DNA of 37,472 bases from Candidatus Gallilactobacillus intestinavium (GCA_017694665.1 JADIMP010000083.1:1-37472), one strand, 5' to 3'. Positions 18,588 through 27,011 are shown, counted from the first letter of the stretch. Program-made: numbers and translations. The notes: generated by a model from the letters alone, not told the origin.

Positions 18588-18647
18588 TAAAATTCCTCCA
18601 TATAAGTAGAAAGCAAACTACTTCTAAATTCAACAAATACGCTTAAT

Positions 18648-18676
18648 AGTTTATCGTAAGCTTTGTAAAAAGTAAA
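18648..18676 (-). promoter_or_regulatory. Sigma-A-type promoter of tig
   Basis: On the minus strand TTTACT and TAAACT are 17 bases apart, downstream of the tuf terminator and about 60 bases before the tig start codon. Confidence 0.6.
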
Positions 18677-18689
18677 CAGACTTAAATAA

Positions 18690-18723
18690 AAAAGCACGTA
18701 GTTTAAACAAACTACGTGCTTTT
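18690..18723 (-). terminator. Terminator of tuf
   Basis: A perfect stem of about 15 bp (AAAAGCACGTAGTTT with its complement) and a 4-base loop begin 14 bases after the tuf stop codon and are followed by a T tract. Confidence 0.93.
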
Positions 18724-18737
18724 AAAAATTAATATTA

Positions 18738-19928
18738 TTAATCTTCAATTTCTGATACAACACCGGCACCAACAGTATGTCCACCTTCACGAACAGTAAA
18801 CTTAGTACCTTTTTCAATGGCAGCAGGTTCAATTAATTCAACATCAAATGTAACATTGTCACCTGGCATAACCATTTCAACATTATCTGGTAATTCAATA
18901 ACACCAGTAATATCTGTTGTATGGAAGTAGAATTGTGGACGATAATTTGAGAAGAATGGTGTATGACGTCCACCTTCGTCTTTAGTTAAGACATAAACTT
19001 CACCCTTGAACTTCTTGTGTGTTTGAATTGAACCAGGTGCAGCAAGAACTTGACCACGAACAACTTGATCACGGTTAATACCACGTAGTAATACACCAAC
19101 GTTATCTCCGGCTTCACCTAGGTCCAAAGTCTTACGGAACATTTCTAGTCCAGTAACAGTTGATTTCAAGATATCTTCTACTAAACCAACAATTTCAACT
19201 TCATCACCGACTTTAACTGTACCACGATCAATACGACCAGAAGCAACAGTACCACGACCAGTAATTGTAAATACATCTTCAACTGGCATTAAGAATGGTT
19301 TATCAGTATCACGTTCTGGAGTTGGAATGTATTCATCGATAACATCTAATAAATGAGCAATAACTTTTTCTTGTTCAGGATCTCCTTCAAGAGCTTTCAA
19401 AGCTGATCCTCTAATAACAGGAACATCATCACCAGGGAAATCATATTCGCTTAATAATTCACGAACTTCCATTTCAACTAAGTCAACTAATTCATCATCA
19501 TCAACTAAATCAGTCTTGTTTAAGAAAACAATGATGTAGTTAACACCAACCTGACGAGCTAATAAAATATGTTCACGTGTTTGTGGCATAGGACCATCAG
19601 TTGCAGCAACAACTAAGATAGCACCATCCATTTGAGCAGCACCAGTGATCATATTTTTAACATAGTCAGCATGTCCTGGAGCATCAATATGTGCATAATG
19701 ACGCTTTTCTGTTTCATATTCAACGTGCGCAGTGTTAATTGTGATTCCACGTTCACGTTCTTCTGGTGCTTTATCAATTGAAGCATAATCTTGAGCTTCT
19801 GCTAAACCTTTTTCAGATAAATATTTGGTAATAGCAGCAGTTAATGTTGTTTTCCCATGGTCAACATGTCCAATAGTACCAATGTTTACATGGGGTTTTG
19901 TTCTTTCATAATGTTCTTTTTCAGCCAA
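18738..19928 (-). CDS. tuf: Elongation factor Tu
   Basis: EF-Tu delivers aminoacyl-tRNA to the ribosome as a GTP complex. Motifs are [10 protein letters not shown] (G1), [13 protein letters not shown] (G2), [12 protein letters not shown] (G3) and NKTDLVDD (G4), followed by the two beta-barrel domains ending [13 protein letters not shown]. The mature N-terminus [14 protein letters not shown] identifies the start as TTG 19928, 8 bases after GGAGG. An upstream in-frame ATG overlaps the ribosome site itself and is rejected. Length is 396 residues. A strong promoter, a structured leader and a terminator make it a single-gene unit; codon use is less AT-biased than that of its neighbours, as expected for high expression. 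Confidence 0.98.
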   Translation of the reverse strand: MAEKEHYERTKPHVNIGTIGHVDHGKTTLTAAITKYLSEKGLAEAQDYASIDKAPEERERGITINTAHVEYETEKRHYAHIDAPGHADYVKNMITGAAQMDGAILVVAATDGPMPQTREHILLARQVGVNYIIVFLNKTDLVDDDELVDLVEMEVRELLSEYDFPGDDVPVIRGSALKALEGDPEQEKVIAHLLDVIDEYIPTPERDTDKPFLMPVEDVFTITGRGTVASGRIDRGTVKVGDEVEIVGLVEDILKSTVTGLEMFRKTLDLGEAGDNVGVLLRGINRDQVVRGQVLAAPGSIQTHKKFKGEVYVLTKDEGGRHTPFFSNYRPQFYFHTTDITGVIELPDNVEMVMPGDNVTFDVELIEPAAIEKGTKFTVREGGHTVGAGVVSEIED

Positions 19929-19955
19929 AATGAAAACCTCCATTTAATAAATATC

Positions 19956-20026
19956 GTGTTAAATACTTAACACTGTTATGAAATATAGTATACTACATCC
20001 TCGATTAAAAGTGAAAATACTTTCAC
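19956..20026 (-). promoter_or_regulatory. Twin-hairpin leader upstream of tuf
   Basis: Two perfect small hairpins lie between the promoter and start codon of tuf: 19956-19973 (7-bp stem GTGTTAA/TTAACAC) and 20011-20026 (6-bp stem GTGAAA/TTTCAC). Both have the same 4-base loop, GTAT on the minus strand. A second possible -10 box (TATACT, 19989-19994) lies between them. Their role is unknown. Confidence 0.45.
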
Positions 20027-20049
20027 CGTTCACTCAAGAATCCTTAAGT

Positions 20050-20078
20050 ATTATATCCATTACTATATTATTTGTAAA
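20050..20078 (-). promoter_or_regulatory. Strong sigma-A promoter of tuf
   Basis: On the minus strand TTTACA and a perfect TATAAT are exactly 17 bases apart. The predicted start near 20043 gives a leader of about 115 bases. Confidence 0.85.
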
Positions 20079-20107
20079 TAATAAAGTGTTAATAATTAAA
20101 TTAAAAT

Positions 20108-21019
20108 TCAGTTATTTAGTACTTGATCAATTTCCTTAGCCAACTTTTTTTGCCACTTTAAACTATCTGTATCTAAATTATCACTGACATCTTGATAATA
20201 ACGGCCGATTAAAGTATCAATCCAATCATTAGCATTACGTACTACCTTATTTAAAAATGGGTAACTGATTAATAACTGTAAATATAATTCTTGTTGTAAC
20301 TGATGATATGTAGTTGGATCAGTATTACCAAGTTTAGCTGACAATAAATCATTAGTATCTACATATATTAAATTATCTTCCAACTTAGATAAATCTGCTG
20401 GTATTAATTGATAAGATTGTTGATCAATCCAAATAAACGAAATTTCTTGATCAAACCTAACTTTACGTAAAACATCTAAAATACTAGCTTTAAATAAACT
20501 AGATAAAAATGGATCCATTAATAAAAACTGTGCTTGTTTAACATAATTTTTTAATGGTAATTTTAATGCGTTATGAAAGATACGATAAGTCATTAATGAA
20601 TCAAAACTACTTAAATGATAAAAATTTCTTGATATAGTTTTTACTGTTTCTGGGTTATTTTTTTCAAAATTAGCTTCAAACGATTCAATTTTATTTAAAT
20701 ACTTCTTTTGTTCATGATCATGAATTAAACATACTAATTCATGGGCAAAAACAAATTCTTGATTTTGTAGTAAAACGTCAAACGCTAATTCTCTACTTTG
20801 ATCATATTTTAAATATTCTAATAAGTAAGCTTCTATAATATTTCTTGCAGAAGAATACTCATGACAATTAAATAACGAATAAACAAACATGTAATTTAAT
20901 TCTAACGTTTGATCAGTTAAGTTAATCTCATCCATTTGATCAACAATTTGTTGATACTCTTGTTTATTAAATAATTTTTTAACGTTATCAATGAACTCTT
21001 TAAGTTCTTCTTTATTCAT
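20108..21019 (-). CDS. TPR-like protein downstream of RNase J
   Basis: A 303-residue soluble, acidic, largely helical protein without signal peptide or membrane segment. The first half shows paired-helix segments of tetratricopeptide type (about residues 10-110, for example YQQIVDQMDEI, MFVYSLFNCHEYSSARNIIEAYL, and FDVLLQNQEFVFAHELVCLI). The second half has no motif I recognise. Its start overlaps the 3' end of the RNase J gene by 8 bases, with AAGG 9 bases upstream, so the two are probably translated together. The overlap suggests a linked role, but no specific function can be read from the sequence. Confidence 0.75.
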   Translation of the reverse strand: MNKEELKEFIDNVKKLFNKQEYQQIVDQMDEINLTDQTLELNYMFVYSLFNCHEYSSARNIIEAYLLEYLKYDQSRELAFDVLLQNQEFVFAHELVCLIHDHEQKKYLNKIESFEANFEKNNPETVKTISRNFYHLSSFDSLMTYRIFHNALKLPLKNYVKQAQFLLMDPFLSSLFKASILDVLRKVRFDQEISFIWIDQQSYQLIPADLSKLEDNLIYVDTNDLLSAKLGNTDPTTYHQLQQELYLQLLISYPFLNKVVRNANDWIDTLIGRYYQDVSDNLDTDSLKWQKKLAKEIDQVLNN

Positions 21020-22742
21020 TCTTAGCAGCCTTAACTGTTGTTTTATTATGCAACCGATGTTTATTTTGATTTACTTCCATAACAATTGGTAATACCACCG
21101 GACGACGTCGTGTTTGTTCAAACAAATAATGACTTAACTTTTCTCTAATTTCTTGTTTTAAATGTCCCCAATCAAAATCAGTAGCATCTAAATTAGCTCT
21201 TACAACATCCTTTACAATTTCTGAACTTTGTTTAATCAAGTCTCGATTAGATTTAACATAAACAAATCCACGCGAAGTGATCTTAGGTTCACTAATGATT
21301 TTCTTTTGTTTACGATCAATTGTAATAACAGCTACAAACACTCCATCTTCAGACAGTATCTTACGATCACGTAAAACAATATTACCAATGTCTCCAACAC
21401 CAATACCATCAATCATCACATTAGACACTTCAAAACTATCAGATAAATGCATTGGCTCAGTTCCATCATAAACTAAGGAATCACCTTTTTCTGTAATGAA
21501 AATATTACTTGATGGCATCCCTGTTTGTTCAGCTAAATGAGCATGAAGATTCAATACACGGTATTCACCCTGTACTGGGATTAAATATTTTGGTTTCATT
21601 AAATTAATCATTAATTGTAAATCTGATGGAGATCCATGACCTGAAATCTGTAAATCATCAGAAATAACTTCAACATGTCCACCAGCTCTAAAAATTAAAT
21701 CTCTTGTTTTAGCTGCAGTAGTTTCCATTGCTGTTGATGTTGTAGTAGCAATTAAAACTAAATCATCAGGTTGAATTTGAATGAACTTATCTTCTCCAGT
21801 AGCCATTCTTTGCAATGCTTTAATCGGTTCACCCATTTTACCAGTTTCTAAAATTACCGTTTCTTCTGGATCCAAGTTCTTTAATTTTTTATAGCTAACC
21901 AGCACTTCTGGATCTTGTAAATTCAATTTTTTTAATTTAATTGCAGTTTGAACAATATTTTCTAAATCTTTACCCATCAAAACAACTTTACGATGAGTAG
22001 CTATTGCTGCATTCAATACTTCCTGAATTCTCAAAATATTAGCAGCTACATTAGCAACTATTATACGACCATTATGTCGCTTAAATTGATCATAAATATA
22101 TTCATAAACATCATTTTCATTAGCAGCATATCCATGTTGCTCTGCACCAGCAGAATCACTAAGTAATGCTAGTACACCTCGTTTTCCAATTTCTCCTAAA
22201 CGAGCTAAATCAGTCTGATAATATTTGCTAGCAGTTTGGTCAAATTTAAAGTCACCAGTGTATACAACTTGTCCTAAATTAGTTTTTAAAACTATTCCTA
22301 AAGATTCTGGAATATTATGCGTAGTTTTAAAGAAACTGACATTAACATCATTAAATTTTAATCGTGAACGTTCTGTAACTGTATGAAATTTCTTAAATTT
22401 TTTAGATTTTTCATAGTTATTTACAGCTAATCTAGCTAAAGCGATCGTCAAACTAGATCCATAAACTGGTACATTAAATTCACTTACAAAGTATGGTAAT
22501 GCACCGATTGCATCAGCATGACCATGAGTTAAAAATACCGCTTTAACTTGATCTTTGTGTTCTCTCAAATAACTCCAGTCAGGAATAACAACATCAATTC
22601 CTAACAATTCATTTTCTGGATATTGTAATCCACAATCTAAAATATAAATATCATCATTTACTTCTACGGCATACATGTTTTTTCCATTTTCACGTACCCC
22701 GCCAAACATGATAATTCTTACTTTTGTATCTTGTTTTTCCAT
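21012..22742 (-). CDS. rnjB: RNase J2-type ribonuclease (beta-CASP metallo-beta-lactamase), degenerate active site
   Basis: RNase J enzymes process and degrade RNA; Firmicutes usually carry J1 and J2 as a complex. The 576 residues contain the metallo-beta-lactamase core, the beta-CASP insert (LLSDSAGAEQ near 194-202, TGKMGEP near 300-306) and the C-terminal domain. Two metal-site motifs are altered: HxHxDH reads His73-Gly-His75-Ala-Asp77-Ala78, and the HGEYR motif reads Gln391-GEYR. SGHGS (367-371) and TGDFKFD (162-168) persist. Weak catalysis and substitutions are known for J2-type subunits, so rnjB is preferred to rnjA. AAAGGAG precedes the ATG by 4-5 bases. It lies downstream of rpsO and overlaps the TPR-like gene. 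Confidence 0.85.
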   Translation of the reverse strand: MEKQDTKVRIIMFGGVRENGKNMYAVEVNDDIYILDCGLQYPENELLGIDVVIPDWSYLREHKDQVKAVFLTHGHADAIGALPYFVSEFNVPVYGSSLTIALARLAVNNYEKSKKFKKFHTVTERSRLKFNDVNVSFFKTTHNIPESLGIVLKTNLGQVVYTGDFKFDQTASKYYQTDLARLGEIGKRGVLALLSDSAGAEQHGYAANENDVYEYIYDQFKRHNGRIIVANVAANILRIQEVLNAAIATHRKVVLMGKDLENIVQTAIKLKKLNLQDPEVLVSYKKLKNLDPEETVILETGKMGEPIKALQRMATGEDKFIQIQPDDLVLIATTTSTAMETTAAKTRDLIFRAGGHVEVISDDLQISGHGSPSDLQLMINLMKPKYLIPVQGEYRVLNLHAHLAEQTGMPSSNIFITEKGDSLVYDGTEPMHLSDSFEVSNVMIDGIGVGDIGNIVLRDRKILSEDGVFVAVITIDRKQKKIISEPKITSRGFVYVKSNRDLIKQSSEIVKDVVRANLDATDFDWGHLKQEIREKLSHYLFEQTRRRPVVLPIVMEVNQNKHRLHNKTTVKAAKNE

Positions 22743-22821
22743 TATGCTCCTTTAATATTTACATAAATTACTTTTTTACAATCAAAGTAAGTCTATCATA
22801 TATTTAATTATTTTCATAAAG

Positions 22822-22854
22822 AAAAAGGATCCATCATATGATAGATCCTTTTTT
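22822..22854 (-). terminator. Terminator of rpsO
   Basis: A 14-bp stem with a 4-base loop (on the minus strand AAAAAGGATCTATC and GATGGATCCTTTTT with one G-U pair) and a T run starts 9 bases after the rpsO stop codon. Confidence 0.92.
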
Positions 22855-22862
22855 CAAAAAAA

Positions 22863-23132
22863 TTAACGACGCAAACCTAATTGCTTAATTAATTTACGAT
22901 AACGTTCAACATCTGTATTACGTAAATAACGTAATAAATTACGACGATGACCAATCTTCTTTAATAATCCACGTTGAGAATGGTAATCGTGTGAATGAAC
23001 TTTCAAATGATCATTTAACTGATTTATATCAGTTGTTAATAAAGCAATTTGTACTTCTGCAGAACCAGTATCTCCTTCATGGCGACCATATTCTGCAATA
23101 ATTTTATTTTTTTGTTCTTTAGTAATTGACAT
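22863..23132 (-). CDS. rpsO: 30S ribosomal protein S15
   Basis: S15 binds 16S rRNA early in 30S assembly and often represses its own synthesis. The 89 residues show the full family pattern: [39 protein letters not shown] and the C-terminal [26 protein letters not shown] precedes the ATG. It has its own promoter, a structured leader and a terminator, so it is a single-gene unit ahead of rnjB. Confidence 0.98.
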   Translation of the reverse strand: MSITKEQKNKIIAEYGRHEGDTGSAEVQIALLTTDINQLNDHLKVHSHDYHSQRGLLKKIGHRRNLLRYLRNTDVERYRKLIKQLGLRR

Positions 23133-23162
23133 TATAAATCCACCTTTTAATAATCATTGTCT

Positions 23163-23210
23163 CCTATTACTAAACAACCGCCAAGTGGTAGCAAATTGCT
23201 TTGTAATAGG
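23163..23210 (-). promoter_or_regulatory. S15-leader-like structured RNA upstream of rpsO
   Basis: A perfect 8-bp closing stem (CCTATTAC with GTAATAGG) encloses two short internal hairpins: AGCA-ATT-TGCT, and a second one around ACCACTTGGCGGT. This gives a three-way-junction outline in the rpsO leader. It begins within a few bases of the predicted transcription start. Autoregulation of rpsO through leader RNA bound by S15 is established in several bacteria; the assignment here is from position and shape. Confidence 0.7.
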
Positions 23211-23220
23211 TCCACATGAA

Positions 23221-23249
23221 ATTCTATAATACTATTTATGTTAATTCAA
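23221..23249 (-). promoter_or_regulatory. Sigma-A-type promoter of rpsO
   Basis: On the minus strand TTGAAT and TAGAAT are 17 bases apart. The predicted start near 23214 places the closing stem of the leader at the very 5' end of the transcript. Confidence 0.65.
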
Positions 23250-23251
23250 CA

Positions 23252-23965
23252 TTAAAATGCTTTTAAATCTTGTGGAATTTCTTGTTCATGTTTACTTAAT
23301 TCATCATAAAAAGCAGCAAACGTTGCGCTCATGTAAGGCATTACCCACAATAAACCAATACCTAAAGTAAACATACTCAAAACAATCCAACCTAAGAAAC
23401 TTAGTTGTAATTTAAATAATTCAAATTTATGTCCTTGCATTAATTGTTTACTTCTTGTTAAACATCCTTTAAGTGTCAAATTTTCTTTATCAGCACGATC
23501 TTTAAAGATATATAAACTTTGAGAATAAGAATAAAATTTTATTAATCCTGGAATTATTAGCAATAATGACCACAATAAGCCAAAGAATAAATATGCTACA
23601 TAAACTCCTAAAAATCCTAAAAAGTATTTCGAACTAAATACTAAAAAATTACCTTTAAATGGCTTAATATCATAATCCCTATTTCTAATTAAGTTTAAAT
23701 ATCCATATTGCACAGAACCTGAAAATACACATACAAAAATTAATAACAAAATCAAAAAAACAATCAATGCAATACCACCTACAACTATTGCAGTATTATC
23801 CGGTGCACAAATTACTGCCCAATAAGATAACATAGCAAAGTAAGCTAACATAGTAAAAATCCACATAATAAATCTATTAGAAAAGTTAAATAAAATAGCC
23901 TTCCCCCAATTATTATGTAAACTATCTTTAGCTCTTTGTTTTAATTCTTTTCTATTAATACTCAT
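23252..23965 (-). CDS. DUF975 family integral membrane protein
   Basis: A 237-residue polytopic membrane protein beginning MSINRKELKQRAKDSLHNNWGKAI. The pattern of a basic amphipathic start (RKELKxxAKxxLxxNW) followed by about six hydrophobic segments, with SQSLYIFKDR in a central loop and LKGCLTRSKQLMQGHKFELF before the last pair, is that of the DUF975 family. Family function is unknown. The ATG at 23965 has GGGAG 6 bases upstream; a TTG two codons earlier abuts the ribosome site and is rejected. It is divergent from rpsT and upstream of rpsO, which has its own promoter just beyond the stop codon. Confidence 0.85.
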   Translation of the reverse strand: MSINRKELKQRAKDSLHNNWGKAILFNFSNRFIMWIFTMLAYFAMLSYWAVICAPDNTAIVVGGIALIVFLILLLIFVCVFSGSVQYGYLNLIRNRDYDIKPFKGNFLVFSSKYFLGFLGVYVAYLFFGLLWSLLLIIPGLIKFYSYSQSLYIFKDRADKENLTLKGCLTRSKQLMQGHKFELFKLQLSFLGWIVLSMFTLGIGLLWVMPYMSATFAAFYDELSKHEQEIPQDLKAF

Positions 23966-24043
23966 AAACAACTCCCAAATAAAAAATCACATACTACATT
24001 GTAAAGGTTAACTCTTTTTTTTACTAGTAATTATTAAGAATTA

Positions 24044-24072
24044 TTGCATTCACTTAGTGCGTCATGTATAAT
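24044..24072 (+). promoter_or_regulatory. Sigma-A promoter of rpsT
   Basis: TTGCAT and a perfect TATAAT are separated by 17 bases, giving a start near 24079 and a leader of about 45 bases. The leader holds a possible 6-bp hairpin (GTTTGA/TCAAAC) ahead of the ribosome-binding site. Confidence 0.8.
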
Positions 24073-24124
24073 GATTGACGTTAAAACTAGTTTGATCGTT
24101 TCAAACCATTTAGGAGGTGAAAAA

Positions 24125-24379
24125 ATGCCAGTTACTAAATCAGCTATTGCACGTATGAAAACAAATGAAATAGCTAATGAAAGACGTGCTACTCAGTTAA
24201 GTAAAGAAAGAACTGCTGTTAAGAAATTTAAAAAAGCTGTTCAAGACAAAGCTGATAATGCAGAAGAATTACTTCGCGCTGCTAGTTCTGCCATTGATCG
24301 TGCTTGTTCTAAAGGATTAATTAAAAAGAATAAAGCTTCAAGAGACAAGTCTCGTTTATCAGCTATGTTAAATAAATAA
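24125..24379 (+). CDS. rpsT: 30S ribosomal protein S20
   Basis: S20 is a small helical protein that binds 16S rRNA. The 84 residues begin [20 protein letters not shown] and end [20 protein letters not shown], both typical. A strong AGGAGGTG lies 5 bases before the ATG. The reading frame is open further upstream, but that part contains the promoter, so the start is at 24125. It is the only plus-strand gene between 11.5 and 36.5 kb and is divergent from the DUF975 gene. Confidence 0.97.
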   Translation: MPVTKSAIARMKTNEIANERRATQLSKERTAVKKFKKAVQDKADNAEELLRAASSAIDRACSKGLIKKNKASRDKSRLSAMLNK

Positions 24380-24395
24380 TTTTATTATTTGATTT

Positions 24396-24430
24396 TAAAA
24401 ACACCTTATCTTTTAAGATAAGGTGTTTTT
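24396..24430. terminator. Bidirectional terminator between rpsT and holA
   Basis: A 16-bp perfect inverted repeat (AAAAACACCTTATCTT with its complement) lies after rpsT. The last codons and stop of convergent holA are inside one arm, so the same element serves both genes. Confidence 0.9.
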
Positions 24431-25447
24431 TATTCTATCTAAATCTACCAAAAATAAACTAAACATTAATTTAGGATCATCACTAGTACTTTTTAAACGT
24501 TTTTCAAATTCAATTAACTTTTCGTAAACACTTAATAAAAATTTTAAGGAAAATTCATGATTTTTTTGTATTGCTAATTTTACTCGATAAGGATGAACTG
24601 ACAATTTTTGTGCAATTGTTTGTTGAGTTAAATTTTCTTTCATCAAAGCCCTTACCTGCAAATACAATCTAAACTGATTAATTAATAATGCATTAATTTT
24701 AATCGGTTCTTCACCATTTAGTAAAAATTGTCCATACAAATAATTAGCTTCATCAAATTGCAAATTTACTACAGCATTACCCAAATCAAAAACACTATTA
24801 GTAAAATCTTTAGGAACTAACTTATATACATCATTAACATTAATAGTATTTCGTTTTAGTAAATAACTCTCAATCTTTAATAAATTGTTTTTAATTTCAA
24901 ACAAGTTATTATCAGTTCTTAACATCAATTCTTCAATTGCGGTCTGCTCAATATTAAAACCATCTTTGTTTACCATTTTTTTGATAAATAATTGAGTATC
25001 GTGATAATCTAATTTATTTAATTCAATAATTTTACTAGTTTGTTTTATTTTTTTAACTACTTTTTTACGACCATCTAATTTAGCATTGAATACCAATAAT
25101 AATAAAGTAGTTGAATCGTTTGGATGTCCTAAATATTCAATTAATTCATCAACATTATGTTTAATTGAACTTTTATTATTCATTCCGGTTAAAAAATAAG
25201 CATTTTTAACCACAGTTAATTTATGATTACCAAAAAAAGGTAACTCAATTGCATCGGCTATGGCATCAGATAAAGGAACTTCATTCATATCATAAACGTT
25301 ATAATTCATATCCTCATTATCTGAAATTACCTTTTCTTTAAAAATATTCACTAAATATTCAAAAAAGTACTCTTCATCACCAGTAAAAACATAAACATTA
25401 TTTAATTTATTTTGATTTATATTATTCAATAACTCGTTTAATTTCAT
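24413..25447 (-). CDS. holA: DNA polymerase III subunit delta
   Basis: HolA is the clamp-loader delta subunit that opens the sliding clamp. The 344-residue length and N-terminus (MKLNELLNNINQNKLNNVYVFTGDEEYFFEYLV) match the family, with the characteristic LPFFGNHKLTVVKNAYFL segment near residue 70 and the C-terminal helical collar domain. No Walker A motif is present, as expected for delta. Its ATG shares one base with the comEB stop (TAATG), and position next to rpsT and comEB is typical for Firmicutes. Its stop codon lies within the shared terminator. Confidence 0.93.
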   Translation of the reverse strand: MKLNELLNNINQNKLNNVYVFTGDEEYFFEYLVNIFKEKVISDNEDMNYNVYDMNEVPLSDAIADAIELPFFGNHKLTVVKNAYFLTGMNNKSSIKHNVDELIEYLGHPNDSTTLLLLVFNAKLDGRKKVVKKIKQTSKIIELNKLDYHDTQLFIKKMVNKDGFNIEQTAIEELMLRTDNNLFEIKNNLLKIESYLLKRNTINVNDVYKLVPKDFTNSVFDLGNAVVNLQFDEANYLYGQFLLNGEEPIKINALLINQFRLYLQVRALMKENLTQQTIAQKLSVHPYRVKLAIQKNHEFSLKFLLSVYEKLIEFEKRLKSTSDDPKLMFSLFLVDLDRIKNTLS

Positions 25448-25938
25448 TAATTACCACTAGTTAAATATTCATCTAAATTTAAATCTTCTAATATATTTTT
25501 ATCTAACTTGATTTGATTTAAAACTACATTTTTTAATTTAATTAAATGCATCACATATTCATCATTATGATAATTACGCAAATAATTTATTTTTTTGATG
25601 CCAGATTGCAATAAAGATTTAGTACATTGTAAACAAGGAAAATCAGTTACATAAATTTCTGCACCATCTGTAGATATACCAAATCTTGCACATTGCGCAA
25701 TAGCATTAGCTTCAGCATGAATCGTCCTTAAGCAATGGCCATCAACTAAATAATCACCTACATCTGTACAATGATCATCTCCTGAAACAGAACCATTATA
25801 TCCGCCGGCAATAACTCGTTTATCTCTAACCAATACTGCACCTACAGATAAACGATTACATGTACTACGGCTAGCTAATAATACAGCCTGCATCATAAAA
25901 TATTTATCCCAAGAAATTCGTGTGTTATTTTTATTCAT
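25447..25938 (-). CDS. comEB: ComEB-type deoxycytidylate (dCMP) deaminase
   Basis: A zinc deaminase converting dCMP to dUMP for thymidylate synthesis. The catalytic HAE (His74, Glu76) and PCLQC (Cys102, Cys105) zinc motifs are intact, and the 163-residue length fits. The SGDDHCTDVG...HCLRTIHAEANAI segment is characteristic of ComEB/dCMP deaminase. The name ComEB comes from its place in the B. subtilis comE operon; comEA and comEC are not adjacent here, so a competence role should not be assumed. It precedes holA with a one-base overlap. Confidence 0.93.
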   Translation of the reverse strand: MNKNNTRISWDKYFMMQAVLLASRSTCNRLSVGAVLVRDKRVIAGGYNGSVSGDDHCTDVGDYLVDGHCLRTIHAEANAIAQCARFGISTDGAEIYVTDFPCLQCTKSLLQSGIKKINYLRNYHNDEYVMHLIKLKNVVLNQIKLDKNILEDLNLDEYLTSGN

Positions 25939-25953
25939 AATTAATTTCCTCTT

Positions 25954-27000
25954 TTAACGATGTGTTTGTAAATAATGTACTGCTTGTTCGAATGTTGATA
26001 CTGGTACAATTTTCATATTTGGAGCATATTTTTTAGCTGTTTTTTTAGCTAACTGATAATTAGTCATATGTTGAGGTTCATATTTCAAAATTATCTTATA
26101 CGGTTTTATATATGGAGCAAAAAATATTTTAGCTCCAGCTTTATGCGCAGCAATCACCTTTTTATCGATACCACCTATTTCTCCCACATAACCATAACGA
26201 TTAATGGTTCCAGTACCGGCAATCTTTCTACCATTTGTTAAATTATCATTAGTTAACTGCTGGTAAATTTGTAAACTAAACATTAATCCTCCGGAAGGAC
26301 CACCTATATTTTGAGGATTAACTTTTATAGGAATATCTGTATGGACTTTTACATTATCAGTAAGCATAATACCAATTCCCGATTTACCAGTTGGTAATTT
26401 AATCAATCTTCCAGTAGCAATTTTTTGCACTCCATCATGTTTATAAGTAATTTTTACCTTATGATGTACCTTTAATTTAGCTAAAGCCTTTTGATAACCT
26501 TCAGCATAATTATAATGTACTCCGTTAACTTTTGTTATGGTATCACCGACATGAATTTTATGTTTAAAATCAGAATTTTTCGAAATACTAAGAACATATA
26601 TCCCTAAATAATTTTTATGATAAGATTGATGAGCTGCCTTAAAAGCCGTTGCGATAGCTTCATTAATTGCACTGTTCATATAAAAACGTTGAACTTTGCT
26701 ATAAACTTGTGCATTTTCTCCACCTGTTACTGCATCTTCTTTTTCAATGCTAGCATGTGGATCAGCTTTAGCTAAAGCATAAGTAATTGGTGTTGCCCGT
26801 TGTAAATATACAGAAGTAATCATAAAACTACCTTTATGACGATCTGGTCGTGTAGGCATAGAAACAAATCTTTCTAAATTATTAGCAGAACCAGGTGTCT
26901 CAATATAATAATTCAACGGCATAAATCTTAAAATAAGCAAAACGACAATGCCTAATATAATAGATGACCAAACAATTATATTTTTTTTATTTTTTTTCAT
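25954..27000 (-). CDS. sepM: SepM-family membrane-anchored PDZ/Lon-like serine protease
   Basis: A 348-residue extracytoplasmic protease. A basic N-terminus with one transmembrane helix (about residues 7-25) is followed by a PDZ domain near residues 125-200 and a Lon-type (S16) catalytic domain, with Ser236 in GGPSGGLMF and Lys281 in GGIDKKV. In Streptococcus mutans SepM trims a competence pheromone. Here no pheromone gene is visible, so the substrate is unknown. The ATG at 27000 is chosen over a TTG three codons earlier, which would abut the AAGG site. The rsmD-coaD-sepM order is standard in lactobacilli. Confidence 0.9.
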   Translation of the reverse strand: MKKNKKNIIVWSSIILGIVVLLILRFMPLNYYIETPGSANNLERFVSMPTRPDRHKGSFMITSVYLQRATPITYALAKADPHASIEKEDAVTGGENAQVYSKVQRFYMNSAINEAIATAFKAAHQSYHKNYLGIYVLSISKNSDFKHKIHVGDTITKVNGVHYNYAEGYQKALAKLKVHHKVKITYKHDGVQKIATGRLIKLPTGKSGIGIMLTDNVKVHTDIPIKVNPQNIGGPSGGLMFSLQIYQQLTNDNLTNGRKIAGTGTINRYGYVGEIGGIDKKVIAAHKAGAKIFFAPYIKPYKIILKYEPQHMTNYQLAKKTAKKYAPNMKIVPVSTFEQAVHYLQTHR

Positions 27001-27011
27001 AATCCTCAACC

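Noticed and set aside
24044..24124. N-terminal extension of rpsT
   Set aside because: The frame is open, but it contains the promoter boxes and the AGGAGGTG ribosome site; S20 homologues begin at the MPVTKSAIA methionine.
25447..27000. comEB and sepM as a competence/quorum-sensing cluster
   Set aside because: Both are in the usual housekeeping order with rsmD, coaD and holA; no pheromone gene, transporter, comEA or comEC is present.
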